This document shows positions 46,278 to 55,026 of a stretch of 64,000 bases of DNA, piece after piece. Each line of letters starts with the position of its first letter. The stretch's first letter is position 1. This DNA comes from Acinetobacter sp. ANC 3813 (GTDB lineage Bacteria > Pseudomonadota > Gammaproteobacteria > Pseudomonadales > Moraxellaceae). A program made the translations under genes and the position numbers. The notes under the pieces are model-generated. The model was given only the letters and a program-made list of their open reading frames with translations, searched no databases and was not told the DNA's origin. The stretch spans positions 1-64,000 of the forward strand of contig NZ_NEGK01000013.1 in assembly GCF_002135435.1 (NCBI RefSeq), written 5' to 3'.

Positions 46278-49055
46278 TTATTTATTTTGAACTTTTACAG
46301 CAAAGTCTAAAGTTGCTGAAGCAGCTGGCGTCAATGTTCCAACGGCATAACTGATTTGACCATTGCTCTCTGTTGCAGCAGCTGGTTTGATCGAACCAGC
46401 CTGAAGCACGGTGTAGCTCGGCACCATATCAGTCAATGTGACATTTTTCGCTTCAGCATTACCTTCATTGGTCGCAACGATACGGTAATACACACACTCG
46501 CCCGGTTTTGCTTTCAAATCTGTCGTTACATAAGTCGTTGGGGCAGTCGTACAGTCAGCCGAAAGCGCTTGGGTTTTCAACAAACGCACTTGACCTAAGT
46601 TGATCACGGTACGGTCTGTCACCAATACATTTGCTGGCTTGTTGCCGCCTGTCGGCTTGAAAGTCACAATCGTTGTATCAGATTCACCAGCTGTAGCAGT
46701 CGCTGGCGCTTCAACTTTGACAAGAATCGTTACCGCTTCATTTTGCGATAAACCCGAAGCTGTGTTGTAGCTGTTGATTTTTTTCAAAATATTGGTCAAC
46801 GATGTATTGCGATCTGCAGCCGATGCACCCGTAATCAACTCATCAGAAGTCATGAGGCCATCGTTGTTGATGTCTACATAAACTGATGTGTTCACGCCTT
46901 GAAGCGTAGAAGTCCAGTCAATTTCCAGCGGGTATTTCGTTTCCGCTTCCAGCACGTTGCCAGTATTGGTCAGCGTATGGCTATATACAATTGTACCGCC
47001 TGGGGCAACCTGACCTTGACGGTCTGGCGTGAAGGTCAATTGACGCTGTTCAGCTACTTTTACATTAAAGGTAATGTCATCCTTTGTACCTGTAGACGGC
47101 GATTGGATTTCAACTTTAATGTCTTTTGCAGTATCAGCCGGCGTGCCTGCTGGCGGTGTAACGACCAAGCAGAAACTTTGTGAGCCGCCAGCTGCAATAT
47201 TGCCTGAATTGGCTGCTTTTGCAGTTGTACAATTTCCAGATGAATCCTTCTCAAACACTTCCGCAACCCAGCCCGTTGGAATATTTGGAACTGTGATGAC
47301 ATAGTTGTCTGGAATATTGCCTTGGTTCTTAATGGTGACATCAAAAGTTACAGGCGTTGCCGGCGGGGTAACTGCACTTTCTACAGGAGTTGATGTACCT
47401 GTACCCACACCCTTGTCTTTAGTTGGATCATTTTTGTCTGGACGGTTAACCAAATCCACTTTGTTTTCAGTGAGTTCAGAAATAACCAGTTTCAATGTAT
47501 CTTTTTGCGCGTTTTTAACCGATGTGCTGACTAAAGTCACACCCACACCCGGTTGCACAACTTTTTCACCAGTAGGCAAAGTCACGCGCACTACAAACTG
47601 ACCTGTTGCACCTGCAGCAATTGGACCAGTGTCTACAATACCGTCACCATTGGTATCGGTTACTGGCGTACTGCCGTCCGCTTTCAAGATTTCTACAATC
47701 GCACCTGTAGGCAAAATACCAAAACCAGTAAGTGCAGTTTTGTCTACAGTTAAGTTATAAGTGTCAGTGCTGTTGCCGCGGTTATGCACGACCACTGGAT
47801 CCGTTGAACTGTCGCCAAAAACCACTGGCAAGCCTTGTTTGCCTGCTACAGTAATTAAGTCGTCGCCATTTGTAGAAGTTTGACCATCTTTAAACGCATC
47901 AGTTTTAGAATCGTTTAATGATCCGTCATAAGTACCTTCAACCGTTACGATAGACGGGTTTGATGGCACTGTTGTGGTATCGGTCGTAGTCGGAGGAGTA
48001 TTCGGCTCCGAAGGAACATCCGTCATTTCCAAAGGAACTTTAGGACTGGTCGGATCACTTGGAATAGACGGCTTACCATCTGGATCTGCATATGCAGTGT
48101 TTTTAATATCGCCTGCGTTGGTTGTTTCCAAAACCTTAACTTTAAATGTTAATTTACGTGAAGTATTGGCATCTAAAGTGTCTAAATTGAATAAAAAAGC
48201 ACGTTTGGTAGCATCATATTCAAATTTATCTGCAGTATCTTTTGCATCTGTTAATGCTGTTGTACTGCCGTTAAAACGTCCAGATCCAGTAACAAATACA
48301 ACGTTTTTTGGCAATACGTCAAAAATTGCAACATTGGTTGCCGCTGCATTACCCGTGTTTTTAAAGGTTAAGGTGTATTCAATTTCCTTACCTGCTTGAG
48401 TCACGCTGACACTGGCTGCTTTGGTAATTTGCAGTACTGCACCAGTCGTGATTTTAGTCGTATCAATATTTGAAACTGTGCTGACTGTGTACAAAGAAGC
48501 AGATTGAGCTGTAGCAGTGACCTGCAATTTATCCAGCTGGCCTTGGGTTGCCGTGCTTGGCGTGGTTGCAACGACAACCAGTCCTACAGATTCACCTGCA
48601 TTGAGTTCAATCAAACTCGCACTAGTAAGTGCCGTATTGTTATCCGCTACACCGTTTTTGTCACGGTCAATATAGATCGCAAATTTTCCGCCATTGGTAA
48701 AATCAAATGTCGTAACGCCTGTTTCATCAATATCATTTAATGAAATGCTGAACTTATCTGTGCCATTACCTGTGTTGGTTAAAATATGCGAGAAAGTTAC
48801 CTGGCCATTTGGCGTCGTTTGCGCTTCGCGGTCAGCTTCTAAGGTAAAGCTGCCGATTTGCGCAACCAAAGTTTTCACTTCATTCGAAGTAACAACCTGA
48901 ACCTTGCCAGTATTGTCAGTATAGCTTGCTGTTGCAACGTTACTGATGTTTGTTCCCGCCAAAGGCACTGCTGCCATAGCTTGACTGCTGAGTGAAACCC
49001 CGCCAGCAACTGCAAGAGCAGCAGCTACTGTACTTAATTTAAAAGTATTTTTCAT
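46278..49055 (-). CDS. Exported DUF11-repeat protein, 925 aa
   Basis: The product has a clear signal peptide (MKNTFKLSTVAAALAVAGGV, cut after AMA at 28) and is acidic, rich in Thr, Asp and Asn. At least four beta-sandwich repeats are visible, each with a NTGN or NxGN turn: HILTNTGNGTD, LTFKNTGNAAATN, IKNQGNIPDNY and HTLTNTGNVLE; a last one, RIVATNEGNAEAKNVTLTDM, ends the chain. Three EF-hand-like loops (DRDKNGVAD 130-138, DTNGDGIVD 467-475, DINNDGLMTSDE 728-739) suggest calcium-stabilised folding. A Pro/Thr linker lies at about 325-368. I start at MKNTFK (49055), not 4 codons earlier. It is a likely major surface subunit or adhesin; function unproven. Confidence 0.78.
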   Translation of the reverse strand: MKNTFKLSTVAAALAVAGGVSLSSQAMAAVPLAGTNISNVATASYTDNTGKVQVVTSNEVKTLVAQIGSFTLEADREAQTTPNGQVTFSHILTNTGNGTDKFSISLNDIDETGVTTFDFTNGGKFAIYIDRDKNGVADNNTALTSASLIELNAGESVGLVVVATTPSTATQGQLDKLQVTATAQSASLYTVSTVSNIDTTKITTGAVLQITKAASVSVTQAGKEIEYTLTFKNTGNAAATNVAIFDVLPKNVVFVTGSGRFNGSTTALTDAKDTADKFEYDATKRAFLFNLDTLDANTSRKLTFKVKVLETTNAGDIKNTAYADPDGKPSIPSDPTSPKVPLEMTDVPSEPNTPPTTTDTTTVPSNPSIVTVEGTYDGSLNDSKTDAFKDGQTSTNGDDLITVAGKQGLPVVFGDSSTDPVVVHNRGNSTDTYNLTVDKTALTGFGILPTGAIVEILKADGSTPVTDTNGDGIVDTGPIAAGATGQFVVRVTLPTGEKVVQPGVGVTLVSTSVKNAQKDTLKLVISELTENKVDLVNRPDKNDPTKDKGVGTGTSTPVESAVTPPATPVTFDVTIKNQGNIPDNYVITVPNIPTGWVAEVFEKDSSGNCTTAKAANSGNIAAGGSQSFCLVVTPPAGTPADTAKDIKVEIQSPSTGTKDDITFNVKVAEQRQLTFTPDRQGQVAPGGTIVYSHTLTNTGNVLEAETKYPLEIDWTSTLQGVNTSVYVDINNDGLMTSDELITGASAADRNTSLTNILKKINSYNTASGLSQNEAVTILVKVEAPATATAGESDTTIVTFKPTGGNKPANVLVTDRTVINLGQVRLLKTQALSADCTTAPTTYVTTDLKAKPGECVYYRIVATNEGNAEAKNVTLTDMVPSYTVLQAGSIKPAAATESNGQISYAVGTLTPAASATLDFAVKVQNK

Positions 49056-49095
49056 ACAAAAGTCCACGGATGAGATCTTCTAAAGACCAAAAAAA

Positions 49096-49581
49096 TTATT
49101 CTGATGCGTTCACTTTTACTCGAGCTGAAATCGAAATTTTTTGCTTCGGTTTCAATTCAGAGACATTCCATTGCAGAACGCGGTATTCGCTTAAAGGGAC
49201 TTTGACTTTTTTTCCATTGACGACTTTTTCTAAGGGTGCTTTAGCAAAAGTCACACCATCTGTAGAAGCATAGGCATTGGCAGGAAGACTCTGACCCATA
49301 TACGAAACTTGGGCTGGCAGAGGCAAATTCAGTTTTAAGTTCTTCAAACTTGCAGATGAAATATTTGAATAATCGACACGGTACTCCAGCACACTATTTG
49401 GCTTGACTTGGTCTTCCGCCTTTAGTTCTTTTTGGATATTTTTTGAAGCGTCGATAATTTGGAAAACATGCATTTGTGCATTTAATGAATTGTTATTTGC
49501 ATGAACAGCAGCAGATGTGAACAACAATACAGCAGATGTACAAAATGCAGAGACGATCGGTTGGTAAGTTTTATTCAGCAT
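49096..49581 (-). CDS. Small exported single-DUF11-like protein, 161 aa
   Basis: The first gene of the operon codes for a 161-residue exported protein: signal peptide to about residue 28 (VHA), then one beta-sandwich of the conserved-repeat type (VLEYRVDYSNISSASLKNLK, LPLPAQVSYMGQ, VLQWNVSELKPKQKISISAR). It ends soon after that domain without an anchor. I use the ATG at 49581; a GTG two codons earlier is possible. The single domain, present before the big repeat proteins, could serve as a minor subunit, a cap or a chaperone-like partner. That is inference from order and size. Confidence 0.72.
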   Translation of the reverse strand: MLNKTYQPIVSAFCTSAVLLFTSAAVHANNNSLNAQMHVFQIIDASKNIQKELKAEDQVKPNSVLEYRVDYSNISSASLKNLKLNLPLPAQVSYMGQSLPANAYASTDGVTFAKAPLEKVVNGKKVKVPLSEYRVLQWNVSELKPKQKISISARVKVNASE

Positions 49582-50182
49582 GGTCACAGCTCAAATTGCA
49601 TACGATTTTGTATAAGTTTTGCATACTTTATGTAATATTGGTACGTTTTTTTGCTAATTAGTTCACACTTTTTTATATTTTGTTTTTACAGTTTACAGAA
49701 GTGACAATTAATGTAACTCGGTATCTTTTTTTGGCAGTCTTAGCCGAATTTCTTATATTTTTTATGGTTTTTATAAATTTATTTATATTTCAAAAACTTA
49801 ATTACATCTAAAAATAAGACTCATTTTTAGATTAAATTTTCCATTTAAATTTTAAACATGAGTGACATTTTTTGTCAGTTATAAATAATTTAAAGTCAAG
49901 TTTGTTTTTTTTCAAAAAACGCTCAAAATAGCAACTTCCTTATTATTAATAAGACTACTGTAATCATTTGATATATTATTTTGAGATATACATCACGTTT
50001 ATTTTGTGCCGTATTCAACCGCTCCCTGAGACGGATGCCTGATTTTTTGATGACGAAAATGATCATTTCGCTCAATTATATTTATTTAAAAAATACAAAA
50101 AAAATAAATATCACATACGCTAAATATATAAGAACAAATGAACCACTTATTTATTTCTATTTAAAATCTAAAAAAAGGCATA
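49582..50182. other. 600-base A+T-rich leader and promoter region of the DUF11 operon
   Basis: No convincing gene lies here. Two identical 8-base direct repeats, TTGCATAC at 49596-49603 and 49619-49626 (23 bases apart), stand directly before the operon and may bind a regulator. The rest is extremely A+T-rich, a type of DNA often bound by H-NS-like proteins. A short less A+T-rich patch at about 49998-50045 could be a remnant. The 77-codon plus-strand frame at 49981-50214 has no coding character and runs into the tRNA terminator. Confidence 0.4.
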
Positions 50183-50212
50183 AAAAAACCCAATCATATG
50201 ATTGGGTTTTTT
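50183..50212 (-). terminator. Terminator of tRNA-Ser
   Basis: A perfect palindrome AAAAAACCCAATCAT and its complement lies just after the 3' CCA of the tRNA on the minus strand. Confidence 0.85.
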
Positions 50213-50231
50213 GAATTTGGCGGAAGCGGTG
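50208..50231. repeat. Direct repeat, copy 1 (tRNA-Ser 3' end)
   Basis: A 24-base sequence covering the last 14 bases of tRNA-Ser and 10 bases beyond (TTTTTGAATTT then GGCGGAAGCGGTG) is repeated exactly at 50494-50517. Short exact copies of a tRNA 3' end are the usual attachment cores of tyrosine-integrase elements, and an integrase gene lies 150 bases after the second copy. Confidence 0.7.
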
Positions 50232-50308
50232 AGATTCGAACTCACGGAGGGGTATAAGCCCTCGTCGGTTTTCAAGACCGGTGCATTAAACCGCTCTGCC
50301 ACGCTTCC
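50218..50308 (-). tRNA. tRNA-Ser(UGA)
   Basis: The 91-base minus-strand sequence folds as a class II tRNA: acceptor GGAAGCG with CGCTTCC, discriminator G and encoded CCA, anticodon stem CCGGT/ACCGA-type with loop CTTGAAA giving anticodon TGA, a long variable arm CGAGGGCTTATACCCCTCC, and the T-loop TTCGAATC. It reads UCA serine codons. A good promoter lies just upstream and a terminator just downstream. Confidence 0.96.
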
Positions 50309-50317
50309 ATGGGCGCT

Positions 50318-50346
50318 ATCATATAAATAAAACTTAAATATGGCAA
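50318..50346 (-). promoter_or_regulatory. Promoter of tRNA-Ser
   Basis: On the minus strand TTGCCA (50346-50341) and TATGAT (50323-50318) are spaced by 17 bases, followed by a GCGCCC discriminator typical of stable-RNA promoters under stringent control. Confidence 0.7.
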
Positions 50347-50466
50347 ATATTTTTATCGTTAGATCTGATCAATCATCTAAAAAATATTCAATTTATTTCA
50401 CAAATATTTATACACGTACAAGAACACAATCAAAAGAGAATAGAAGACGAATAATTTAGCCCATAA

Positions 50467-50498
50467 AAAAAGCCCCTGTATCACTACAGGGGCTTTTT
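50467..50498 (-). terminator. Orphan tRNA-type terminator at the island border
   Basis: AAAAAGCCCCTGTA pairs with TACAGGGGCTTTTT around TCAC. Read on the minus strand it follows the 3' fragment of a tRNA-Ser, as the intact tRNA is followed by its own terminator. This indicates that a second tRNA-Ser gene once ended here. Confidence 0.75.
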
Positions 50499-50517
50499 GA
50501 ATTTGGCGGAAGCGGTG
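50494..50517. repeat. Direct repeat, copy 2: candidate att site at left island border
   Basis: This exact copy of the tRNA-Ser 3' end lacks the rest of the gene: after CGGAAGCGGTG the sequence changes to unrelated TCCGTATAACAGGGG. An integrase gene starts 150 bases to the right and points into the following accessory DNA. The best reading is attL of an element inserted into a second tRNA-Ser copy, whose other end lies beyond the window. Confidence 0.65.
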
Positions 50518-50666
50518 TCCGTATAACAGGGGTCCTAAGAAATCCAAACCAATATTATAAATATATATTTTTCAAAAATTTAATAATTTTACCATCCTAA
50601 GCCATCTTGTCTAATCCTACCATTTCCAGTATTTTATGAGGGGTAGGTTGTGGGGTAAATCAAGAC

Positions 50667-51941
50667 ATGCCAAAGAAGTCTAAAGAACTATCTGCACTCA
50701 GTGTAGCAAAAATTAAGGAGACTGGGCGACATTCTGTAGGGGGCGTTGATGGCCTTTGCCTGAATGTCGAAGGTAACTCCCGTGTCTGGATTTTGCGTGC
50801 AGTAGTGGGAAAACGTCTGGATAAAGATGGAAAATTAAAACCTCATCGCCGTGATATTGGAATCGGTCCCTACCCTGAAGTTTCTTTAGCTGAAGCCCGT
50901 GCCAAAGCAACCGAATTAAGATTACAAATACGAAATGGTATTGATCCAATTGCATATAAACAGGAACAGCTCGACAAGCTTCATGTCCAGCAACTACGGA
51001 ACAAAACATTCATGGAGTGTGCAAAAGTTGTTATTGCCAATAAAACCCGTGAACTTAAAAATCAAAAGCATATTGGGCAATGGTCATCGACACTGGAAAC
51101 TTATATCTATCCAACGCTGGGTAATCTCACTATTGGCGAGATTACCAAAGTAGATATTGTAGAAGCCCTCAAGCCGATCTGGATTGAAAAAAATGAAACT
51201 GCCAAACGCATTCGTGGTCGCATAGAAACCATTTTCGATTATGCGAAAGCTATGGGATATTTTGAAGGTGACAATCCTGCTGAATGGAAAGGTAATCTTG
51301 AACCCATATTGGGTAACTTAAAGCATGAATCGCGCCCTCACCCATCCTTACCATATGAACAAGTTGCTGAATTTATCCATCACTTGAGACAGAAAAAAGG
51401 AATTTCACCTAAAGCCCTAGAATTTGCAATTTTAACTGCGTGTCGTTCTGGTGAGATCTTTGGGGCTAAATGGCAGGAAATTGATTTTAAAAATAAAGTC
51501 TGGATTATTCCTAAAGAACGTATGAAAGCCGAAAAGGAACATCGTGTTCCATTGTCTCAAGAAGCGATCACTTTGCTTGAGTCAATCAAAGATTATACTC
51601 AACCACAAGATTTCATTTTCCCTGCCCCACGTTGTGGTGAAATGCTCTCTGATATGTCATTAACCACATTGATTAAACGCATGCATGAGCAAAAGCTGAA
51701 AGAAAATGGCTTAGGCTATATTGATCCGAAACAAAATCGTGTGATCACCACCCATGGCTTTCGGTCTACATTTCGTGATTGGTCAGCTGATAAGACAGAT
51801 TATCCACGTGAAGTGTGCGAACATGTGCTTGCGCATAAATTACCAGATGAAGTCGAAGCTGCTTACCTACGTGGAGCATATCTTGAAAAACGTAAAGCAT
51901 TAATGGCGGACTGGGCTGAATTTTGTAATGTACAAAAATAA
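50667..51941 (+). CDS. P4-type tyrosine integrase
   Basis: The 424-residue integrase has the DUF4102 arm-binding domain (about residues 5-95, HRRDIGIGPYPEVSLAEARA), a core-binding domain (110-200) and the catalytic domain with Arg260 (TACRSGE), Lys287, His363 and Arg366 (THGFRSTFRDW), His390 and nucleophile Tyr400 (EAAYLRG). This family inserts genomic islands and P4-like phages into tRNA genes. The neighbouring duplicated tRNA-Ser end fits. All catalytic residues are present, so it may still be active. Confidence 0.93.
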   Translation: MPKKSKELSALSVAKIKETGRHSVGGVDGLCLNVEGNSRVWILRAVVGKRLDKDGKLKPHRRDIGIGPYPEVSLAEARAKATELRLQIRNGIDPIAYKQEQLDKLHVQQLRNKTFMECAKVVIANKTRELKNQKHIGQWSSTLETYIYPTLGNLTIGEITKVDIVEALKPIWIEKNETAKRIRGRIETIFDYAKAMGYFEGDNPAEWKGNLEPILGNLKHESRPHPSLPYEQVAEFIHHLRQKKGISPKALEFAILTACRSGEIFGAKWQEIDFKNKVWIIPKERMKAEKEHRVPLSQEAITLLESIKDYTQPQDFIFPAPRCGEMLSDMSLTTLIKRMHEQKLKENGLGYIDPKQNRVITTHGFRSTFRDWSADKTDYPREVCEHVLAHKLPDEVEAAYLRGAYLEKRKALMADWAEFCNVQK

Positions 51942-52253
51942 TTAGAAGAATACCCGTGCCTCTGTCTTAAATAGCAGAAGTTTTAGTACATTTATTTGTT
52001 AAGATATAAGTAATCCATTTACGGATATACTTCAAAATTACATTAATTATCAATGATCAAATCTTAATAGAATTAAATATATTCGGATGTATTGAAATTT
52101 TTTATCAGTCAAACAGATGACATGTAAAAATTAAATAGCGTACATTTGAAGTAAATTACAATCTAATTACTCACCCAATTAATATAGAAATTAAGAACCT
52201 TCTATTTTAATTTCTATATTAAGATTAAGCGATTAATGTATTTCGAATAAATT
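51942..52253. other. A+T-rich gap with a 16-bp perfect inverted repeat
   Basis: No gene is seen in these 312 bases. TTAATATAGAAATTAA (52179-52194) and its exact complement (52207-52222) flank a 12-base loop, 32 bases beyond the thiolase stop codon. It may work as a terminator for the minus-strand genes, although no good T run follows. Confidence 0.5.
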
Positions 52254-53459
52254 TTAAAGACGCTCAATTATCAAAGCAATTCCCTGTCCTATGCCGATAC
52301 ACATTGAACAAATAGCATAACGCCCTTGTATATTCTCTAATTGATTCAAAGCCGTAGTCACCAATCGAGCACCTGATGCGCCAAGCGGATGCCCCAAAGC
52401 AATCGCCCCACCATTAGGATTCACCCTTGGATCGAGATCTTTTAGCCCCAAATCCCGAGTACAAGCCAGAGCCTGCGCCGCAAAAGCTTCATTTAACTCA
52501 ATCACATCCATTTGATCTAAAGTTAGACCTGTTTGCTTTAAAAGCTTTTGAATAGCTGGAGCAGGACCAAAACCCATAATGCGCGGTTCAAGACCAACAA
52601 CAGCTGCCCCGATAATTTTTGCTCGTGGTGTTAATCCATATTTCTCCACCGCCTGATCAGAAGCAATAAGCACTGCAGCAGCCCCATCATTAATGCCGGA
52701 AGCATTCCCCGCAGTAACAGTGCCGTTCGCTTTGACAACTGGCTTTAGTTTGCTCAGCCCCTCTAAGGTAGTGGATGAACGCGGATGTTCATCATTCTCA
52801 ATCAAGACATCATCGCCTTTGCGCTGTGGAATTGATACAGGCACGATTTCATGCGAAAAAAAGCCTTTGATTTGTGCAGATACTGTTCTTTTTTGACTTT
52901 CTAAAGCAAAGCTATCCTGATCGGCACGGTTAATATTGAATTGTTCCGCCACATTTTCTGCTGTCTGTGGCATGCTTTCTACACCACACAGTGCTTTGAG
53001 TTTAGGATTGATAAAGCGCCAACCCATAGTAGTATCTTCAATTTTTTGACTACGTCCAAAAGCTGTGTCTGTTTTACCCATCACATAAGGTGCACGCGAC
53101 ATGCCTTCTACACCGCCAGCGATGATCAAATCAGCTTCATCTGCCTTAATGGCACGTGCCGCCATAGCGACTGCATCCAATGATGAACCACATAAACGGT
53201 TGACTGTAGTGGCTGGTACTTGATACGGCAGACCGGCTAACAGTGCTGACATTCGGCCAACATTACGGTTATCTTCACCAGCTTGATTAGCGCAACCATA
53301 AATCACATCATCCACCAACTGCCAATCAATTTGCGGATTGCGTTGCATTAAAGCTCGTATAGGAACCGCCCCTAAATCGTCGATACGCACGCTAGATAAA
53401 CTGCCAGCATAGCGTCCAAATGGCGTTCGAACAGCATCGATAATATAAGCATTTTTCAT
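52254..53459 (-). CDS. Acetyl-CoA acyltransferase, 3-oxoadipyl-CoA thiolase type
   Basis: Thiolases split a 3-oxoacyl-CoA with CoA to acetyl-CoA and a shortened acyl-CoA. The 401-residue protein has nucleophile Cys90 ([11 protein letters not shown]), His357 ([10 protein letters not shown]) and the second Cys387 ([10 protein letters not shown]). The N-terminus [21 protein letters not shown] and the length match the PcaF/PaaJ group. No pcaG/H or other ring-cleaving pca genes are nearby, so the substrate may be 3-oxoadipyl-CoA or another 3-oxoacyl-CoA made by the CoA transferase of this island. It is the last gene of a minus-strand unit, 48 bases after the glutathione transferase gene. Confidence 0.88.
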   Translation of the reverse strand: MKNAYIIDAVRTPFGRYAGSLSSVRIDDLGAVPIRALMQRNPQIDWQLVDDVIYGCANQAGEDNRNVGRMSALLAGLPYQVPATTVNRLCGSSLDAVAMAARAIKADEADLIIAGGVEGMSRAPYVMGKTDTAFGRSQKIEDTTMGWRFINPKLKALCGVESMPQTAENVAEQFNINRADQDSFALESQKRTVSAQIKGFFSHEIVPVSIPQRKGDDVLIENDEHPRSSTTLEGLSKLKPVVKANGTVTAGNASGINDGAAAVLIASDQAVEKYGLTPRAKIIGAAVVGLEPRIMGFGPAPAIQKLLKQTGLTLDQMDVIELNEAFAAQALACTRDLGLKDLDPRVNPNGGAIALGHPLGASGARLVTTALNQLENIQGRYAICSMCIGIGQGIALIIERL

Positions 53460-53507
53460 GACGAGAAATCCTTTTTCTCAAGTTAAATTTTAAAGGGTGT
53501 AACTCAG

Positions 53508-54137
53508 TTATTGGCTAAGCAAAGCAGTTTGAAAAGCAGGACGTTTCGATAGCCGTTCTAGCCATGCGTCCAAGGATGGGAAATCATTCTTCTGCTCTAG
53601 CTGATGATGTAAATGCAGGGTTTTCCATGTATAGAAATAGCTACCAGCAGCAATATCACTAATGGAGAAATGTTCACCAGCAATAAAACATCGCTGCCGC
53701 AAATACTGATCAAACACCATGAGTTTTACTTCCAGTTCATGAATGGCTTGCGAAAGCAGTGCTGGATTTCTATGTTCTACCGGCAATTTCATGGCATGCA
53801 GCATAATAGTTTTAAACATTGGGCTGATGCTGCTTATGCACCAATCCATCCATTTTTCAGCATCATACCGCTGTGAAATATCAGCAAAAAATAGGCTGTT
53901 TTTCCCATATTTTTCTGCCAAATATCGCAAAATGGTATGTGACTCCCAAAGTGTAAAATCACTGTCCTGCAGACACGAAACCAGTCCATTGGGATTTAGT
54001 TGTAAATATTCGGCAGTATTGACGATGGCAAATGCGCCACCAGCTTGAATATGCTCGAATGAAAGTCCTAACTCATGTAGGCACCACAAAATTTTGCGGA
54101 CATTGGTGGAATTAGAACGCCCCCAAAGTGTAATCAT
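53508..54137 (-). CDS. Glutathione S-transferase family protein
   Basis: This 209-residue protein has the GST plan: an N-terminal thioredoxin-like domain (about 1-78, MITLWGRSNSTNVRKILWCL, with NPNGLVSCL and the Glu-Ser pair WESHTILRYLAEKYG that holds glutathione) and an all-helical C-terminal domain (85-205, FSISDIAAGSYFY). A likely catalytic Ser/Asn lies in RSNSTN. In aromatic catabolic clusters such proteins are often cis-trans isomerases of maleyl ring-cleavage products. That role is suggested here by the neighbouring FAH-family hydrolase and not proved by the sequence. Confidence 0.85.
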   Translation of the reverse strand: MITLWGRSNSTNVRKILWCLHELGLSFEHIQAGGAFAIVNTAEYLQLNPNGLVSCLQDSDFTLWESHTILRYLAEKYGKNSLFFADISQRYDAEKWMDWCISSISPMFKTIMLHAMKLPVEHRNPALLSQAIHELEVKLMVFDQYLRQRCFIAGEHFSISDIAAGSYFYTWKTLHLHHQLEQKNDFPSLDAWLERLSKRPAFQTALLSQ

Positions 54138-54247
54138 TCTTTGACCTTCTACAGGCCTATGATGCTTCTGATTTAAAGTTTTGCTTTGATCAGCATCTGC
54201 TTTTTAAAGCATTTACTTTTAACAACACATACACTCTAAAAATCTCA

Positions 54248-55009
54248 TCACAGATCCGACTCATGGTTCAGCGATTTAAATTCATTTTCAATCTGTTTCG
54301 CTGCTTTCGTTAAAATATCCACAATGGTTTCAACATGAATCAAGTTAAAGCGTTTGACCGAACCCACGATACTTAAAGCTAAAGGAAATGCTTTACTTGA
54401 ATAAATGATTGGAACAGCAATCGCACCCAAGTGGTTTTCCAGCTCCCCTTGAGAAGCATAAAACCCCTGCTTTTTGACTTGATTCAATTTTTCTAAAAAT
54501 TCAGTTTCGGTCTGCGCGTAAGCACTGGCCATAAACTGGACTTGGTATTTTTCAAAAATGGATTTCTGAATCTTCGTTCCAGTATTCGCCAAAATAATTT
54601 TTGGCGCCGCCCCTGCATAGGCTGGTCTTGGACGGCCACGGCCATAACCAAGCAAAGACGAATCCTTAAAGCTTTCATGATGAATATCAATACAATAATC
54701 TTCATAAAATTGCGTCAAACAGCAGTTGAGTTCCGTTTGTTCAACAATCTCGAGCATCAAAGGAATACTGATACGAAGAATAGGGTTAGATTTTTGCGAA
54801 ATATAATCCATCACCGAAATTCGAGGTCCAAAGGTATATTGACCACCGTGCAAACGTTGCAAAAGCCCGTGCGCAACCAAATCTTTAATATAGCGATAAC
54901 CTGTGGGTTTAGAAAAATTCAGTTTTTCGCAGATGATATCTGCATCCAGAACAGGTTCTTCTATCGAGAATAACGTCAGAATATTTAACATGTTATTGGA
55001 TGTAGACAT
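54248..55009 (-). CDS. IclR-family transcriptional regulator
   Basis: The 253-residue regulator has an N-terminal winged helix-turn-helix (about 5-60, NILTLFSIEEPVLDADIICE and FSKPTGYRYIKDLVAHGLLQ) and a C-terminal effector domain (about 75-245). IclR proteins control aromatic and other catabolic operons in Acinetobacter and relatives. It lies 17 bases after the VOC gene on the same strand, beside a divergent promoter, so it is the obvious controller of both arms of the cluster. Confidence 0.9.
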   Translation of the reverse strand: MSTSNNMLNILTLFSIEEPVLDADIICEKLNFSKPTGYRYIKDLVAHGLLQRLHGGQYTFGPRISVMDYISQKSNPILRISIPLMLEIVEQTELNCCLTQFYEDYCIDIHHESFKDSSLLGYGRGRPRPAYAGAAPKIILANTGTKIQKSIFEKYQVQFMASAYAQTETEFLEKLNQVKKQGFYASQGELENHLGAIAVPIIYSSKAFPLALSIVGSVKRFNLIHVETIVDILTKAAKQIENEFKSLNHESDL

Positions 55010-55026
55010 GATCAGCTCAACTTAAT

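Noticed and set aside
36259..49581. Known fibre systems (chaperone-usher, curli, Fap, type IV pilus) for the surface operon
   Set aside because: No usher, periplasmic chaperone, CsgG-like, FapC-like or pilin protein is coded. The domain content is DUF11, SdrD and OmpA types only.
49981..50214. 77-codon plus-strand frame before tRNA-Ser
   Set aside because: It has no ribosome binding site, is very rich in Lys/Ile/Tyr from A+T-rich DNA, and runs through the tRNA terminator. It shows no recognisable protein character.
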